DNA of 59,858 bases from an uncultured Lachnospiraceae bacterium (GTDB taxonomy: Bacteria > Bacillota > Clostridia > Lachnospirales > Lachnospiraceae): positions 1 to 59,858 of the forward strand of contig CANOEC010000023.1 of the NCBI GenBank assembly GCA_947564735.1, in the 5' to 3' direction. This document shows positions 15,975-25,344 of this stretch, one piece after another. A program made the translations under genes and the position numbers. The number at the start of each line of letters is the position of its first letter. The stretch's first letter is position 1. A model generated the notes under the pieces. It was not told the DNA's origin, did no database searches, and saw only the letters and a list, made by a program, of their open reading frames with translations.

Positions 15975-18375
15975 CGGGTTTGTTTGGTCTTTTATCAGCA
16001 AAAATCGTGCATCGAGCGTATCCGTGATGTCGGCGGCACTGATTGCTTCCTTGCTTTTGTCGCTGCTTTGCAGTTTCTTATATAATATATGGGTATATGA
16101 TGTGGAGTCTGTCGTACTGGAAGAGGGAGACTGGCAGGCGCGCATTATCGGGGAGGTCAGCGAGGAAGAATGGAATCAGATTTGCAGCTTTGGCAATATC
16201 GAGCGGGCAGTGGCAGGTGAGGAAGCGGTGGAAAAATTACCGCAGACGGTAAAAGTACCGGATGAAGCGGGAGAGAAAGTACCGGTAATCAACTTGTATT
16301 TTCGCCATCTCCACACAATATACCAAGATATGATGCTTGTGTCACAAAAACTTGGACTGGAAAGCGGGAGAATCACATTCCATTATCAGCTTCTTTCCAT
16401 GTATTTCATCCGGATTCCGGGGGATGACAAGCCAAGGATGATTTTGCCGCTGTATGCGCTGGTTATGTTGATTGTCAGTTTTTCACTGGTTATTGTGATA
16501 CACAATTCCTTTGCGGTGTCCATGAATGCGAAGGTCCATCAGTTAGGGATACTGGCAAGCATCGGCGCCACGCCGCGGCAGATACGCATCAGTCTCATAG
16601 AGGAAGCGGCAGCTTTGTGTATGTTTCCGATGCTTGCAGGGAGCCTTCTTGGGATAGGCGGAGGCTGGGGACTGATTCGTATGATGAGCGCTTTGGCGGG
16701 GCAGACGACGGGACGCCATGACGTGGTATTTCGGTATCATCTGCTTATATTTGTGCTGACCGTTTTGGTTTCGATGCTGACGGTACTCATATCTGCATGG
16801 ATTCCGGCAAAAAAGCTGGCGAAGATGACTCCCCTTGAAGCGATTCGCGGGGCGGAGGAGATGCAGCTTAAAAAGAAAAAACATTCTCCGGTTTTATTCC
16901 GGCTGTTCGGCATAGAGGGTGAGCTTGCAGGAAATGCGCTTAGGGCGCAGAAAAAGGCGCTCAGAACTTCAACCATATCGCTGACGCTTGCCTTTTTAGG
17001 CTTTGCGGTCATGTTGTCTTTCTTTAAGCTTTCGGATATCAGCACAAGCTATACTTATTTTGCCAGATATCAGGATGTATGGGACGTGATGACAACGGTG
17101 AAAAATGTACGGATAGAGGATATGGGATTTGCTGCAGCTTTGCAGGAGGCGGTAAAGGAAGAAGGTGCGTCAAGCTGTGTGGTCTATCAGAAGGCGGAGG
17201 CTGTAGCGCAGATTCCGGCAGAGCGGATAAGCGCAGAAGTAACCGGACTTGGAGGCGTTGAGAGGCTGGCAGGAGCACAGAGGATACAGGACAAGGGATA
17301 TCTGATACAGGCACAGCTTGTCATTCTGGACGATGCAGGGTTTATGGAATATTGTGAAGAAATCGGTATCGTTCCCCGATTGGACGGCGCTGTTGTGATC
17401 AATCATATCTGGGACAGCGTGAACAGCAATTTCCGCTATCCGGCGTATGTTCCCTATGTGAAGGAGGATGGCGGCAGTACTATCCTGCAGGGAGAGGATG
17501 TTCTGCAAGAAGGGGATGTCCTGCAAGAAGGCGAAGTAAATCCTGCATATGGAGAACAGGATGAAACAGTGTGCGCAGAAGAAAAGGCGGCGCTTGAGAT
17601 TCCGGTAATCGGTTATACAGACAGGGAACCGGCTCTGCGGGAAGAATATGAGGATTATGCGCTGGTGCATGTCATGCCGGTATCCTTATGGAAGACATTA
17701 TCTGGCTCGACAGGGCATGGCATACGCGTGGAACAGAATGCCTATATACGTGTTTTGATGAACAGGGATGCGCAGGTTTTGGCAGCAGGTGAAAGTGGAA
17801 ATCAGGTAAACACAAAGGTGGAAGGAGCGATAACGGAGCAGACGGATGCAAAGATGCGTCTGGAACGGATAGAAGAAATTATCATGCGAAAACTTACGCC
17901 AGAATACGATATCGTGACAGAGAACCGGGTGCAGGAAAAGGAGTCAAACGACAAGATGATAGGAGGATATCAGTGGATAATTGGTGTGTTCTGTTCCCTG
18001 CTTGCAATGATTGGCATTGCCAATGTTTTTTCTTATACAATGGGATTTATGCGCGTAAGAAGGCGTGAATGTGCGAGATATCTTTCGGTGGGGATGACGC
18101 CCGCAAGTCTGAAGAAGATGTTCCGGATTGAGATGTTTGTGATTGCGGGACGACCGGTATTGATTACTTTGCCGTTAACCGTGGCGGTTATCATGTTTAT
18201 GATTCGGGCAAGTTATCTGAATCCGGCAGAGTTCTGGCAGCAGGCTCCTTATGCGCCCATTGCAGCTTTTATTGCGGCAGTTTTCGGATTTGTTGCCATA
18301 GCTTATGGGATAGGAGGCAGGAAAATACTGCGCGATAGTCTCGTGGAAGCGCTGCGCAATGAGGCGGTAATGTGA
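15958..18375 (+). CDS. FtsX-like ABC transporter permease
   Basis: An 805-residue permease: N-terminal membrane segment, two FtsX blocks (around residues 165-300 and 680-795) each with three membrane segments, and a large extracellular region between. The extracellular part has a short repeat with alternating LQEGDVLQEG. ATG 15958 follows AAAGAGGGGTG inside the ATPase gene. With that ATPase and the upstream two-component pair it probably forms an envelope-stress or peptide-resistance module. Confidence 0.84.
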   Translation: MRKRDNGFVWSFISKNRASSVSVMSAALIASLLLSLLCSFLYNIWVYDVESVVLEEGDWQARIIGEVSEEEWNQICSFGNIERAVAGEEAVEKLPQTVKVPDEAGEKVPVINLYFRHLHTIYQDMMLVSQKLGLESGRITFHYQLLSMYFIRIPGDDKPRMILPLYALVMLIVSFSLVIVIHNSFAVSMNAKVHQLGILASIGATPRQIRISLIEEAAALCMFPMLAGSLLGIGGGWGLIRMMSALAGQTTGRHDVVFRYHLLIFVLTVLVSMLTVLISAWIPAKKLAKMTPLEAIRGAEEMQLKKKKHSPVLFRLFGIEGELAGNALRAQKKALRTSTISLTLAFLGFAVMLSFFKLSDISTSYTYFARYQDVWDVMTTVKNVRIEDMGFAAALQEAVKEEGASSCVVYQKAEAVAQIPAERISAEVTGLGGVERLAGAQRIQDKGYLIQAQLVILDDAGFMEYCEEIGIVPRLDGAVVINHIWDSVNSNFRYPAYVPYVKEDGGSTILQGEDVLQEGDVLQEGEVNPAYGEQDETVCAEEKAALEIPVIGYTDREPALREEYEDYALVHVMPVSLWKTLSGSTGHGIRVEQNAYIRVLMNRDAQVLAAGESGNQVNTKVEGAITEQTDAKMRLERIEEIIMRKLTPEYDIVTENRVQEKESNDKMIGGYQWIIGVFCSLLAMIGIANVFSYTMGFMRVRRRECARYLSVGMTPASLKKMFRIEMFVIAGRPVLITLPLTVAVIMFMIRASYLNPAEFWQQAPYAPIAAFIAAVFGFVAIAYGIGGRKILRDSLVEALRNEAVM

Positions 18376-18384
18376 TGGTTATCC

Positions 18385-18416
18385 GGTGGGAAGAAGGATT
18401 ATCCCTTTTTCCCGCC
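18385..18416. terminator. hairpin between convergent permease and trkH genes
   Basis: GGTGGGAAGAAGG pairs with CCTTTTTCCCGCC with two G-U pairs (13 bp), overlapping the trkH stop. On the plus strand a T run (18426-18432) follows about ten bases later. It probably terminates the plus-strand operon, though the distance is not ideal. Confidence 0.45.
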
Positions 18417-19898
18417 GCGTAAGATTTTTTTGTGATTGCGGATACTTTTTTTGTAGGCAAACAAATCCTTCCAGATGCTCGGATGGAATAGGAGTAACAG
18501 AGGGAACAGCTCCAGCCTTCCGGCGAGCATGTCAAACATCAGAACATACTTGGCGAAATGCGAGAAAAATCCAAAGTTAGCTGCAGGTCCTACCAGTTCG
18601 AGACCGGGTCCGATATTGTTGATGGTAGCGGCTACTGCCGTAAATCCGGTAATGAGGTCTGTATCATCAAATGAAATGAGAAATACAGACAGTACAAAGA
18701 GTACTATAAATGTAATGATGTACACATTTACTGTCCGTATGGTCTCATGGTCAATTGGTTTTTCGTCCATTTGGATTTTCTTGACGCTCTTTGGATGGAT
18801 ATAGGAAGTAAATTCCTTTTTTACCGTTTTAAAGAGAATGACAAAACGTGACACCTTAATGCCGCCGCCTGTACTTCCGGCACATGCACCCACGAACATT
18901 AAGAGGACGAGGATGATTTTACAGGAACTTGACCACGTATTAAAATCCGTCGTAGAGAATCCGGTGGTGGTGATGATTGACGCAACCTGAAAGGCAGATT
19001 GTGTCAATGCGTCGAAAGCGCTGGCACAAGTATGAAGAATACCAAAAAAAATCATGGCAATCGAGACCGCAATTGTCAGAAGATAGTAGCGGATTTCTTC
19101 CATTTTCAGTGCTTTGGCAATACTGCCGAAGATCACTAAATAGTAGGCGTTAAAATTGATGCCGAACAAAATCATAAAGATTGTGACAACCCACTGTAAA
19201 TAAGGGGAGTAGCCTGCAAAGCTGTCATTTTTGATGCCGAAACCTCCGGTGCCGGCGGTGCCGAAGCTGGTACAAATGGCGTCGAATAAAGGCATTTTGC
19301 CGAGAAGAAGCAGAATGGTTTCTATCACGGTCATGCCAAAGTAAATCAGATAGAGAATCCGTGCGGTATATTTTACTTTGGGCACCAGCTTTCCTACGGA
19401 GGGACCGGGGCTTTCCGCGCGCATCAGATTAATATTGGAGCCGCCGCTTAAGGGGAGGATGGCGAGCAGGAAAACCAATACGCCCATACCGCCAATCCAG
19501 TGCGTAAAACTGCGCCAGAACAAAGAGCAGTGGGAAAGCGCTTCCACATCGCTCAAAATGCTGGCACCGGTTGTTGTGAAACCGGAAATCGTCTCAAACA
19601 AAGCGTCTGTAAAGGAGGGAATCTCTCCTGTCAGACAGAACGGGAGACAGCCGAAGAAACTTAAGAAAATCCAGCTTAAGGAGGTAGTGATACAGCCTTC
19701 TTTCAGATAAAATACACTGTCCTTCGGTTTCCGTCTTGTCATCAAAAGACCGAGAAGCATACTGGCGGCAGCCACAGGCAGATACCACAATCCTTCCTGC
19801 TCCGTGTAGATAAGCGCAACGATGCAGGGAAGCAGTAACAGTACGGCTTCTATTTTTAAAACACATCCTAACACATAACGAATGATTGAACTGTTCAT
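18399..19898 (-). CDS. trkH: TrkH/KtrB family potassium channel subunit
   Basis: A 499-residue polytopic protein with the four pore loops of the TrkH/KtrB superfamily: TISGFTTTGASIL, SFGTAGTGGFGIKN, STTGFSTTDFNTW and ATINNIGPGLELVG, each with the filter glycine. It transports K+ with the cytoplasmic gating subunit encoded just upstream (17-base gap). It likely serves potassium homeostasis and osmotic balance. Confidence 0.9.
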   Translation of the reverse strand: MNSSIIRYVLGCVLKIEAVLLLLPCIVALIYTEQEGLWYLPVAAASMLLGLLMTRRKPKDSVFYLKEGCITTSLSWIFLSFFGCLPFCLTGEIPSFTDALFETISGFTTTGASILSDVEALSHCSLFWRSFTHWIGGMGVLVFLLAILPLSGGSNINLMRAESPGPSVGKLVPKVKYTARILYLIYFGMTVIETILLLLGKMPLFDAICTSFGTAGTGGFGIKNDSFAGYSPYLQWVVTIFMILFGINFNAYYLVIFGSIAKALKMEEIRYYLLTIAVSIAMIFFGILHTCASAFDALTQSAFQVASIITTTGFSTTDFNTWSSSCKIILVLLMFVGACAGSTGGGIKVSRFVILFKTVKKEFTSYIHPKSVKKIQMDEKPIDHETIRTVNVYIITFIVLFVLSVFLISFDDTDLITGFTAVAATINNIGPGLELVGPAANFGFFSHFAKYVLMFDMLAGRLELFPLLLLFHPSIWKDLFAYKKSIRNHKKILRGGKKG

Positions 19899-19915
19899 TT
19901 CTTTGGTAACCTCTG

Positions 19916-21316
19916 TTAGTTTAAAATATCCTGAATGGAATTAAAGCCGGTGTGCGTGGTGACAATCATGACCGTGTCACCGACCCGGATGGAATCCTGA
20001 CCGCTGGGGATAATGATGGAGCCGTTCCGGTTGATAAAGGAAATCAGCAGCCCTTTCTTAAGGGATAACTCGGCAAGCGGCGTATTTGTGACCTTGGATT
20101 CATTTTCCACACGAAATTCGATTGCTTCCACGCGGGAGTCAAACATATGGTAAAGGGTTTCGATGTTGCTGTTCATGGAATCTTTTTTTGCACGCACATA
20201 GGCAATGATTGCCTCCGAAGTAATGAATTTCGGGTAAATAACACTGCCGAGGTCTAAATTGTTGACCACGTCATCAAAAGTAATACGGTTAATCTTTGTG
20301 ATGACCTTCGCCTGTGAGACCATTTTGGCATGGAGCGTGAGCATAATATTCTCTTCGTCAATGCCGGTCAGCGGCACAAAAGATTCGGCGTATTCAATGC
20401 CTTCTTCTTTGAGCAGTCCCTCGTTTGTTCCGTCGCCGTTGATAATGATTGCCTTTGGCAGAAGAATGCTCAGCTCTTCGCATCGCTTCGGGTCGCTCTC
20501 GATGATTTTGACGGAGATCCCCATATGGATGAGCTGTGAGGCAAGGTAATAAGCGGATTTGCCGCCGCCGATAATCATGGTATTCTTTACCGCATGGGTT
20601 TTGAAACCAATCTTTTTAAGGAATGCTTTGGCGCTCGCTCTGGACGAGACAAAGGAAAGCAGGTCGCCTTTCTGTATCCGAAAATTACCGGAAGGAATAT
20701 GAATGTCACGGTCGCGTTCCACGGCGCAGATTAAGATATTGTCGGCAATGTTTTTGCCGAGCGCCCTGCCCAAATCGACGATGGTCATGCCGTCTAACTG
20801 GTTTCCGTCCGGCACTTTAAATTTAATCATTTCCGCCTGTCCGTGCGCAAAAGTGCTTACTTCTAAGGCGGTAGGCAGAAAAAGAATGCGCGCCGCCTCG
20901 CGTGCCGCTTCCAGTTCGGGGTTGATGATCATGGCAAGACCGAGCTGCTCGCGCAGATAATTGGCTTCTTTGCTGTAGTCGGGGGTTCGTACTCTGGCGA
21001 TGGCAGAGCAGTTTCCCACACGTTTTGCCACAGTACAGCACAGCAGGTTTAATTCATCGGAATCGGTCACGGCGATGATCAAATCCGCCTCTGCAATGCC
21101 GGCTTCCATCTGGACGCCGAAGCTTGCGCCGTTTCCTACAATTCCCATCACATCATACAGTCCTGTCAATTCTTGGATTTTCTGCGGGTTATGGTCGATC
21201 AGAGTAATATCGTGCCCTTCTTTTGTCAATTGGGCGAGCAGCGTCCTGCCAACCTTGCCGCAGCCGACAATGATAATTTTCAGTCCCTGTTCATCAGAAT
21301 TCTTTTGTCTAAACAT
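19916..21316 (-). CDS. trkA: TrkA, NAD-binding potassium uptake regulator
   Basis: A 466-residue protein made of two RCK units: Rossmann domains starting KIIIVGCGKVGRTLL and NTMIIGGGKSAYYLA, each followed by a C-terminal RCK_C domain. It binds nucleotides and gates TrkH. GGAGAGG precedes the start at 21316. It is the first gene of the trkA-trkH operon. Confidence 0.92.
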   Translation of the reverse strand: MFRQKNSDEQGLKIIIVGCGKVGRTLLAQLTKEGHDITLIDHNPQKIQELTGLYDVMGIVGNGASFGVQMEAGIAEADLIIAVTDSDELNLLCCTVAKRVGNCSAIARVRTPDYSKEANYLREQLGLAMIINPELEAAREAARILFLPTALEVSTFAHGQAEMIKFKVPDGNQLDGMTIVDLGRALGKNIADNILICAVERDRDIHIPSGNFRIQKGDLLSFVSSRASAKAFLKKIGFKTHAVKNTMIIGGGKSAYYLASQLIHMGISVKIIESDPKRCEELSILLPKAIIINGDGTNEGLLKEEGIEYAESFVPLTGIDEENIMLTLHAKMVSQAKVITKINRITFDDVVNNLDLGSVIYPKFITSEAIIAYVRAKKDSMNSNIETLYHMFDSRVEAIEFRVENESKVTNTPLAELSLKKGLLISFINRNGSIIIPSGQDSIRVGDTVMIVTTHTGFNSIQDILN

Positions 21317-21510
21317 GTCCTCTCCATTCCACCCTTGATGCTTCTGTTGCTATATGCTGCATACGCAAGTATAATATAGCACTTTACAATAGAAAAAGCA
21401 TTATTTTTTTTCTTAATACATTCTTAAATACATTTGGATGCTTAGGCAGTGCGGTGAAGGGCAGAGGGCGCAGCATATGTGGTTGAAATTGCAGCTCGTG
21501 CAGGAGGTGC

Positions 21511-21538
21511 TTGCGTTTTGCATGTAACGCGATAGAAT
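21511..21538 (+). promoter_or_regulatory. promoter of the LytTR operon
   Basis: TTGCGT (21511-21516), 16-base spacer, TAGAAT (21533-21538). Its -10 covers the in-frame ATG at 21537, which supports 21564 as the real start of the LytTR gene. Confidence 0.5.
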
Positions 21539-21563
21539 GGAACAAGAAACGGGAGGTGACGCG

Positions 21564-22028
21564 ATGCGTGTAAGTTATTTAAAAGACGCTTCTTTGCCGG
21601 AGGACAAGGTGGAAATACAGTATCGGGAGGAAACGGAACGGATTGAGGTAATCCGCAATTTCTTTTCTTCGATGCAGAGTATTATGGGAAGAAAAGAGGA
21701 TGAAATCTGCGTACTGCATCCGGGAAGCATTTACTATCTAGAAACAGTGGAGAGGCGGCTTTTTGCTTATCGTGCCGAAGATGTCTGCCAGCTGGATTAC
21801 AGCATGAAAAGCTTTTTGGATTGCTTCCGCCAAGAAGGATTTGTGCAAATAAGCAAGAATACCATTGTCAATCTGTATCGGGTAAAGCAGGTAAAGACGG
21901 ATTTCAATATGAGGCTGAAACTGCTTATGGATAATGGTGAAGTAATTGTCTTAAACAGGACGTACAAGAAAAATTTTCTTGACGCCTTGTATCATCTACA
22001 GGAGGTGAGCCATGAAAATGATTCATAA
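21564..22028 (+). CDS. LytTR-domain DNA-binding regulator
   Basis: A 154-residue protein with no receiver domain; the C-terminal 95 residues form a LytTR domain (IYYLETVERRLFAY, GFVQISKNTIVNL, MRLKLLMDNGEVIVLNR). GGGAGGTG precedes the ATG at 21564. Stand-alone LytTR proteins are often encoded with a DUF3021 membrane partner, as here, and usually control their own operon. It overlaps the DUF3021 gene by 17 bases. Confidence 0.87.
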   Translation: MRVSYLKDASLPEDKVEIQYREETERIEVIRNFFSSMQSIMGRKEDEICVLHPGSIYYLETVERRLFAYRAEDVCQLDYSMKSFLDCFRQEGFVQISKNTIVNLYRVKQVKTDFNMRLKLLMDNGEVIVLNRTYKKNFLDALYHLQEVSHENDS

Positions 22029-22461
22029 ACACAATTTTTTTTCTACGGTATGTGAAATTTACACCCTGCTTGTGCTGGGGAAACTTCTGCTTGAATATAT
22101 TGCGCAGGGGATATGGGAGAATTATCAGGGAAATCTGCTTATCATGTTTGTGCTGTCATTGGCATCGACATTTGTGCTGTCGCAGTACTATCGGTTTCAG
22201 AAATACCCCCTGTCTGTGGTGATCGTGGTGCAGTATCTGGTGTTAGTCGGCGCCGTAATGCTGTTTACATGGGTATCGGGATTCTATGAACCGCTGCATG
22301 AAAACGGCTACCGGGATATGTTCCTTTCTTTTAGCATTCCCTATGCCATAGGAGTGGCTGTCTATTATGTGGCGATGTTTCATGAGATAAAAAAGGTTAA
22401 CCGGGCGCTGCAGGAGATGAAGGACAAAAAGCCGGCGAGGCAGAAAGGGGATAAAATATGA
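22012..22461 (+). CDS. DUF3021 family membrane protein
   Basis: A 149-residue protein with four membrane segments and a basic tail (KDKKPARQKGDKI). Size, topology and position right after a LytTR gene match DUF3021 proteins, thought to act as membrane partners or inhibitors of the LytTR regulator. GGAGGTGAGCC precedes the start; the stop overlaps the next ATG. Confidence 0.75.
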   Translation: MKMIHKHNFFSTVCEIYTLLVLGKLLLEYIAQGIWENYQGNLLIMFVLSLASTFVLSQYYRFQKYPLSVVIVVQYLVLVGAVMLFTWVSGFYEPLHENGYRDMFLSFSIPYAIGVAVYYVAMFHEIKKVNRALQEMKDKKPARQKGDKI

Positions 22462-23162
22462 TGGTAAAAAATAGGATGGTAAAAGGAATGGGAAGTGCAG
22501 GAGCAGAAGCTTCAAAGAAAAGAACGGGAATGGACTATCTGGGGCTTGGAATATGGGCATTCGGAGGACTTGGCATGGAAGCGGTATATGCATATCTGCT
22601 GGAGCCGGCGCTGTACGGCGGTCCAATGCAGGAGTGGTCATCCATACAGATTATCATGCACTGGATTCTGACGTGTGTCACATGGGGGATTTTCGCGGCA
22701 GTTCTGATAAAAAAATCTGCTGTAAAATACAACTTTCCCCTGACAGAGAAAGGGGCAAAGATGACCCTCGCGCGGGTGGGCGTGTGTATTGCTTTTATCA
22801 TTGCGGCATGTTTGCTCGACTCGATATCTTGGGGCGGCTTTAAGGTATATTTGGAATTTCGGGGAAAAGGACCATTGCTTTTTAGTTTCCAATATCTTTA
22901 TTATGCCTTTGAGACCATGCTGTTTTTGCTGATTATCGTATTCGGACAAAAGGCGTGCGAGGTCTGGTTTCATCGGGAGGGCTTTCCCTTTGGCGGAATC
23001 ATCTGTGGGCTGACATGGGGGCTTGCGCACATGTTTACCAAAGACGTGCTCACCGGTATTCTCGGACTGCTTCTCGGTGTGGCGCTTGGCAGTGTCTACT
23101 TATTGGTCAACCGGGATTTGCGTAAGGCATATGTGGTGATGTTTTTTATGTTTGTTTTGTGA
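22458..23162 (+). CDS. CPBP-like polytopic membrane protein
   Basis: A 234-residue protein with about seven hydrophobic segments. YYAFETMLFLLIIVFGQKACE and GLTWGLAHMFTKD recall the second and third CPBP motifs, but the canonical EExxxR is not intact, so it may be a catalytically dead member. It is the third gene of the LytTR operon (4-base overlap) and may be its regulated output. Confidence 0.55.
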   Translation: MMVKNRMVKGMGSAGAEASKKRTGMDYLGLGIWAFGGLGMEAVYAYLLEPALYGGPMQEWSSIQIIMHWILTCVTWGIFAAVLIKKSAVKYNFPLTEKGAKMTLARVGVCIAFIIAACLLDSISWGGFKVYLEFRGKGPLLFSFQYLYYAFETMLFLLIIVFGQKACEVWFHREGFPFGGIICGLTWGLAHMFTKDVLTGILGLLLGVALGSVYLLVNRDLRKAYVVMFFMFVL

Positions 23163-23247
23163 TACAACGTTTTGTTGTGTAAATGGCAGAGGATTTTTTG
23201 CAGGAGTCAAAGGACATGAATGACAGATGTGGCGATACAGAAGAAAT

Positions 23248-23283
23248 AGGGAAAAAAGCAGTTGCGCAACTGATATTTTCCCT
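23248..23283. terminator. long hairpin after the LytTR operon
   Basis: GGGAAAA pairs with TTTTCCC around the perfect palindrome CAGTTGCGCAACTG, giving a long stem with few unpaired bases. There is no clear T tract afterwards. It lies between the LytTR operon and the MFS gene and may end transcription or stabilise the 3' end. Confidence 0.4.
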
Positions 23284-23422
23284 TCTGGCATCTGAAATGT
23301 GTCGTGCAACCTAGGATGCGCTTTTATGATGATGGCAACAGAAAACCGATGGGGTATTCCGGTAGAGAGCAAAAGAACAATGTAAAACGGAATGCCCTAA
23401 GGGAACAAAGGAGGCTATTATC

Positions 23423-24661
23423 ATGGAACACAAGTTATTTACAAAGGATTTTACCTTGGTGGTAATCGGACAGATTATCTCACTATTCGGCAATGCGGCG
23501 ATTCGGTTTGCATTGCCGCTATATTTATTGAATCAGACAGGGTCATCCGCACTGTACGGGACGGTGATGGCGCTGTCGTTTATTCCGGCAGTGCTCTTGT
23601 CGCCGGCGGGTGGGCTGATTGCCGACCGCGTCAACAAAAGAAACATCATGGTCATACTGGATTTTTCTACGGCAGGAGTGATTGTGCTGTTTATGCTTCT
23701 GATGAATCGTGTCAGTCTGGTATTGCTGCTTACGGTTACGCTGATGATTTTATATGGGATTGCAGGCGCTTACCAGCCTGCCGTACAGGCAAGCGTCCCG
23801 GCGTTGGTCAGGCAGGATAAATTCATGAGCGCCAACGCGGTAATCAATGTCATAAGCTCCTTTGCCTCCCTGCTGGGACCGGTGCTTGGCGGTATTTTGT
23901 ACAGCGCATATGGACTGGTTCCGGTGCTGGCAGTCAGTATTGTCAGCTTCGGCGTATCCGCCGTAATGGAAATGTTTATCAACATACCGTTTCGGAAACA
24001 GAAGACGGAAGGCAGTATTGTACGGGTGGTACTCGGAGATTTGAGGGAAAGCATTCATTTTATATGCAGGGAAAAGCCGGTGATCGGACAGGGATTGCTT
24101 GTGGTTTGTGCAATCAATCTGTTTTTGTCCGCCATGATTGTTGTGGGTCTCCCCTATCTGATTACGGAGGTGCTTCCCTTTGAGCCGGCGTTTGCGAACA
24201 GATTGTACGGGTATGCACAGGGGGCATTGGCAGCGGGCGGCATTGCGGGCGGCATCGGCGCCGGCGTCTGGGCGGACAGGCTTCGGATAAACAGCGCCGG
24301 AAATCTGTTGATGATGGGCGCGGCATGTGCGTTTCCGATGGGATTTGCACTTTTATGGCTGGATTCCGGCATGGCTGTCTATCTGACAATTACAATATGC
24401 TGCTTTGTGGTCATGTCAGTTTCTACAATTTTTACGGTGCAGATGATGTCCTTTATGCAGGCGGAGACACCCACAAACCTTGTGGGAAAGGTAATCGCGG
24501 TGGCAATGACCGGCTCGATGTGTGCGCAGCCCTTCGGCAATGCAATGTATGGGTTTATGTTTGAGGCGCTGGCAGGCTATGAGGCGGCGGTGGTGCTGTT
24601 TGCGGGTGTGGTTTCGCTTGCCATTGCGGCCGTGGCGAGGCGGCTGTTTAGGAGATTGTAG
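23423..24661 (+). CDS. MFS transporter, drug/antibiotic exporter type
   Basis: A 412-residue protein with 12 hydrophobic segments. The motif A region reads PAGGLIADRVNKRNIM, and the start FTLVVIGQIISLFGNAAIRFALPLYLL is typical of the macrolide-efflux-like (MFS_3) exporters of Gram-positive bacteria. AAAGGAGG precedes the ATG. The substrate is not determinable; with erm in the same window a macrolide is one possibility. Confidence 0.83.
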   Translation: MEHKLFTKDFTLVVIGQIISLFGNAAIRFALPLYLLNQTGSSALYGTVMALSFIPAVLLSPAGGLIADRVNKRNIMVILDFSTAGVIVLFMLLMNRVSLVLLLTVTLMILYGIAGAYQPAVQASVPALVRQDKFMSANAVINVISSFASLLGPVLGGILYSAYGLVPVLAVSIVSFGVSAVMEMFINIPFRKQKTEGSIVRVVLGDLRESIHFICREKPVIGQGLLVVCAINLFLSAMIVVGLPYLITEVLPFEPAFANRLYGYAQGALAAGGIAGGIGAGVWADRLRINSAGNLLMMGAACAFPMGFALLWLDSGMAVYLTITICCFVVMSVSTIFTVQMMSFMQAETPTNLVGKVIAVAMTGSMCAQPFGNAMYGFMFEALAGYEAAVVLFAGVVSLAIAAVARRLFRRL

Positions 24662-24727
24662 TGTTCCGGTGGAATTTATGGTACAATCAACATAAGCCCG
24701 GCGGCGACGAGGAGGGAGTGATAAACT

Positions 24728-25297
24728 ATGCTGCATTTTTTATCAAGTCTGGACGACAATATTTTGCTTTTTATTCAGGAGGTCATCAGAAATCCGGTTC
24801 TGACGCCTGTGTTGAAGGTGATTACGACGCTTGGAAACGGCGGCGCAATCTGGATTGCATTGACGATTCTCATGTTAGTGCTTCCCAAGACGCGGAAAGT
24901 GGGATTTATGACGAGCTTGTCACTTATAGGAACGCTTCTGGTGAACAACGTGTTTCTTAAGAATGTGGTGAACCGAACGCGTCCTTATGAGGTGATTGAA
25001 GGGCTGACCTATCTTGTGCGGACACCGGTGGATTCCTCTTTTCCGTCGGGGCACTCGGCATGTTCATTTGCAGCAGCGTGCATTATGTTTCGCAGGCTTC
25101 CGAAGAAATATGGCGTACCTGCGCTGGTTCTTGCGATATTGATTGCAGTTTCGCGGTTGTATGTGGGCGTGCATTATCCGAGTGATGTGCTGTTTGGAAC
25201 GATTAGCGGAATTGCCATCAGTTATGCGGCGGAGGCGCTGGCAGATTGGATGATGAAGCGGAAGAACCGTTCGGGAGAAGTGGACGGACAGGGATAA
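24728..25297 (+). CDS. PAP2 family phosphatase, undecaprenyl-diphosphatase-like
   Basis: A 189-residue membrane phosphatase with the three active-site motifs KNVVNRTRP, PSGHS and SRLYVGVHYPSD, and five to six membrane segments. Members recycle undecaprenyl diphosphate or other lipid phosphates for cell-wall synthesis. GAGGAGGGAG precedes the ATG. The oxidoreductase gene follows after 47 bases. Confidence 0.86.
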   Translation: MLHFLSSLDDNILLFIQEVIRNPVLTPVLKVITTLGNGGAIWIALTILMLVLPKTRKVGFMTSLSLIGTLLVNNVFLKNVVNRTRPYEVIEGLTYLVRTPVDSSFPSGHSACSFAAACIMFRRLPKKYGVPALVLAILIAVSRLYVGVHYPSDVLFGTISGIAISYAAEALADWMMKRKNRSGEVDGQG

Positions 25298-25344
25298 AGA
25301 AGAATGTGACACAAGTGTCATGCGTAAAGAAAGGAAGGGAGCTT

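Noticed and set aside
17520-17560. Sequence repeat in the second permease as a mobile insertion
   Set aside because: It is a short in-frame coding repeat (LQEGDVLQEG) within the extracellular domain, without inverted ends.
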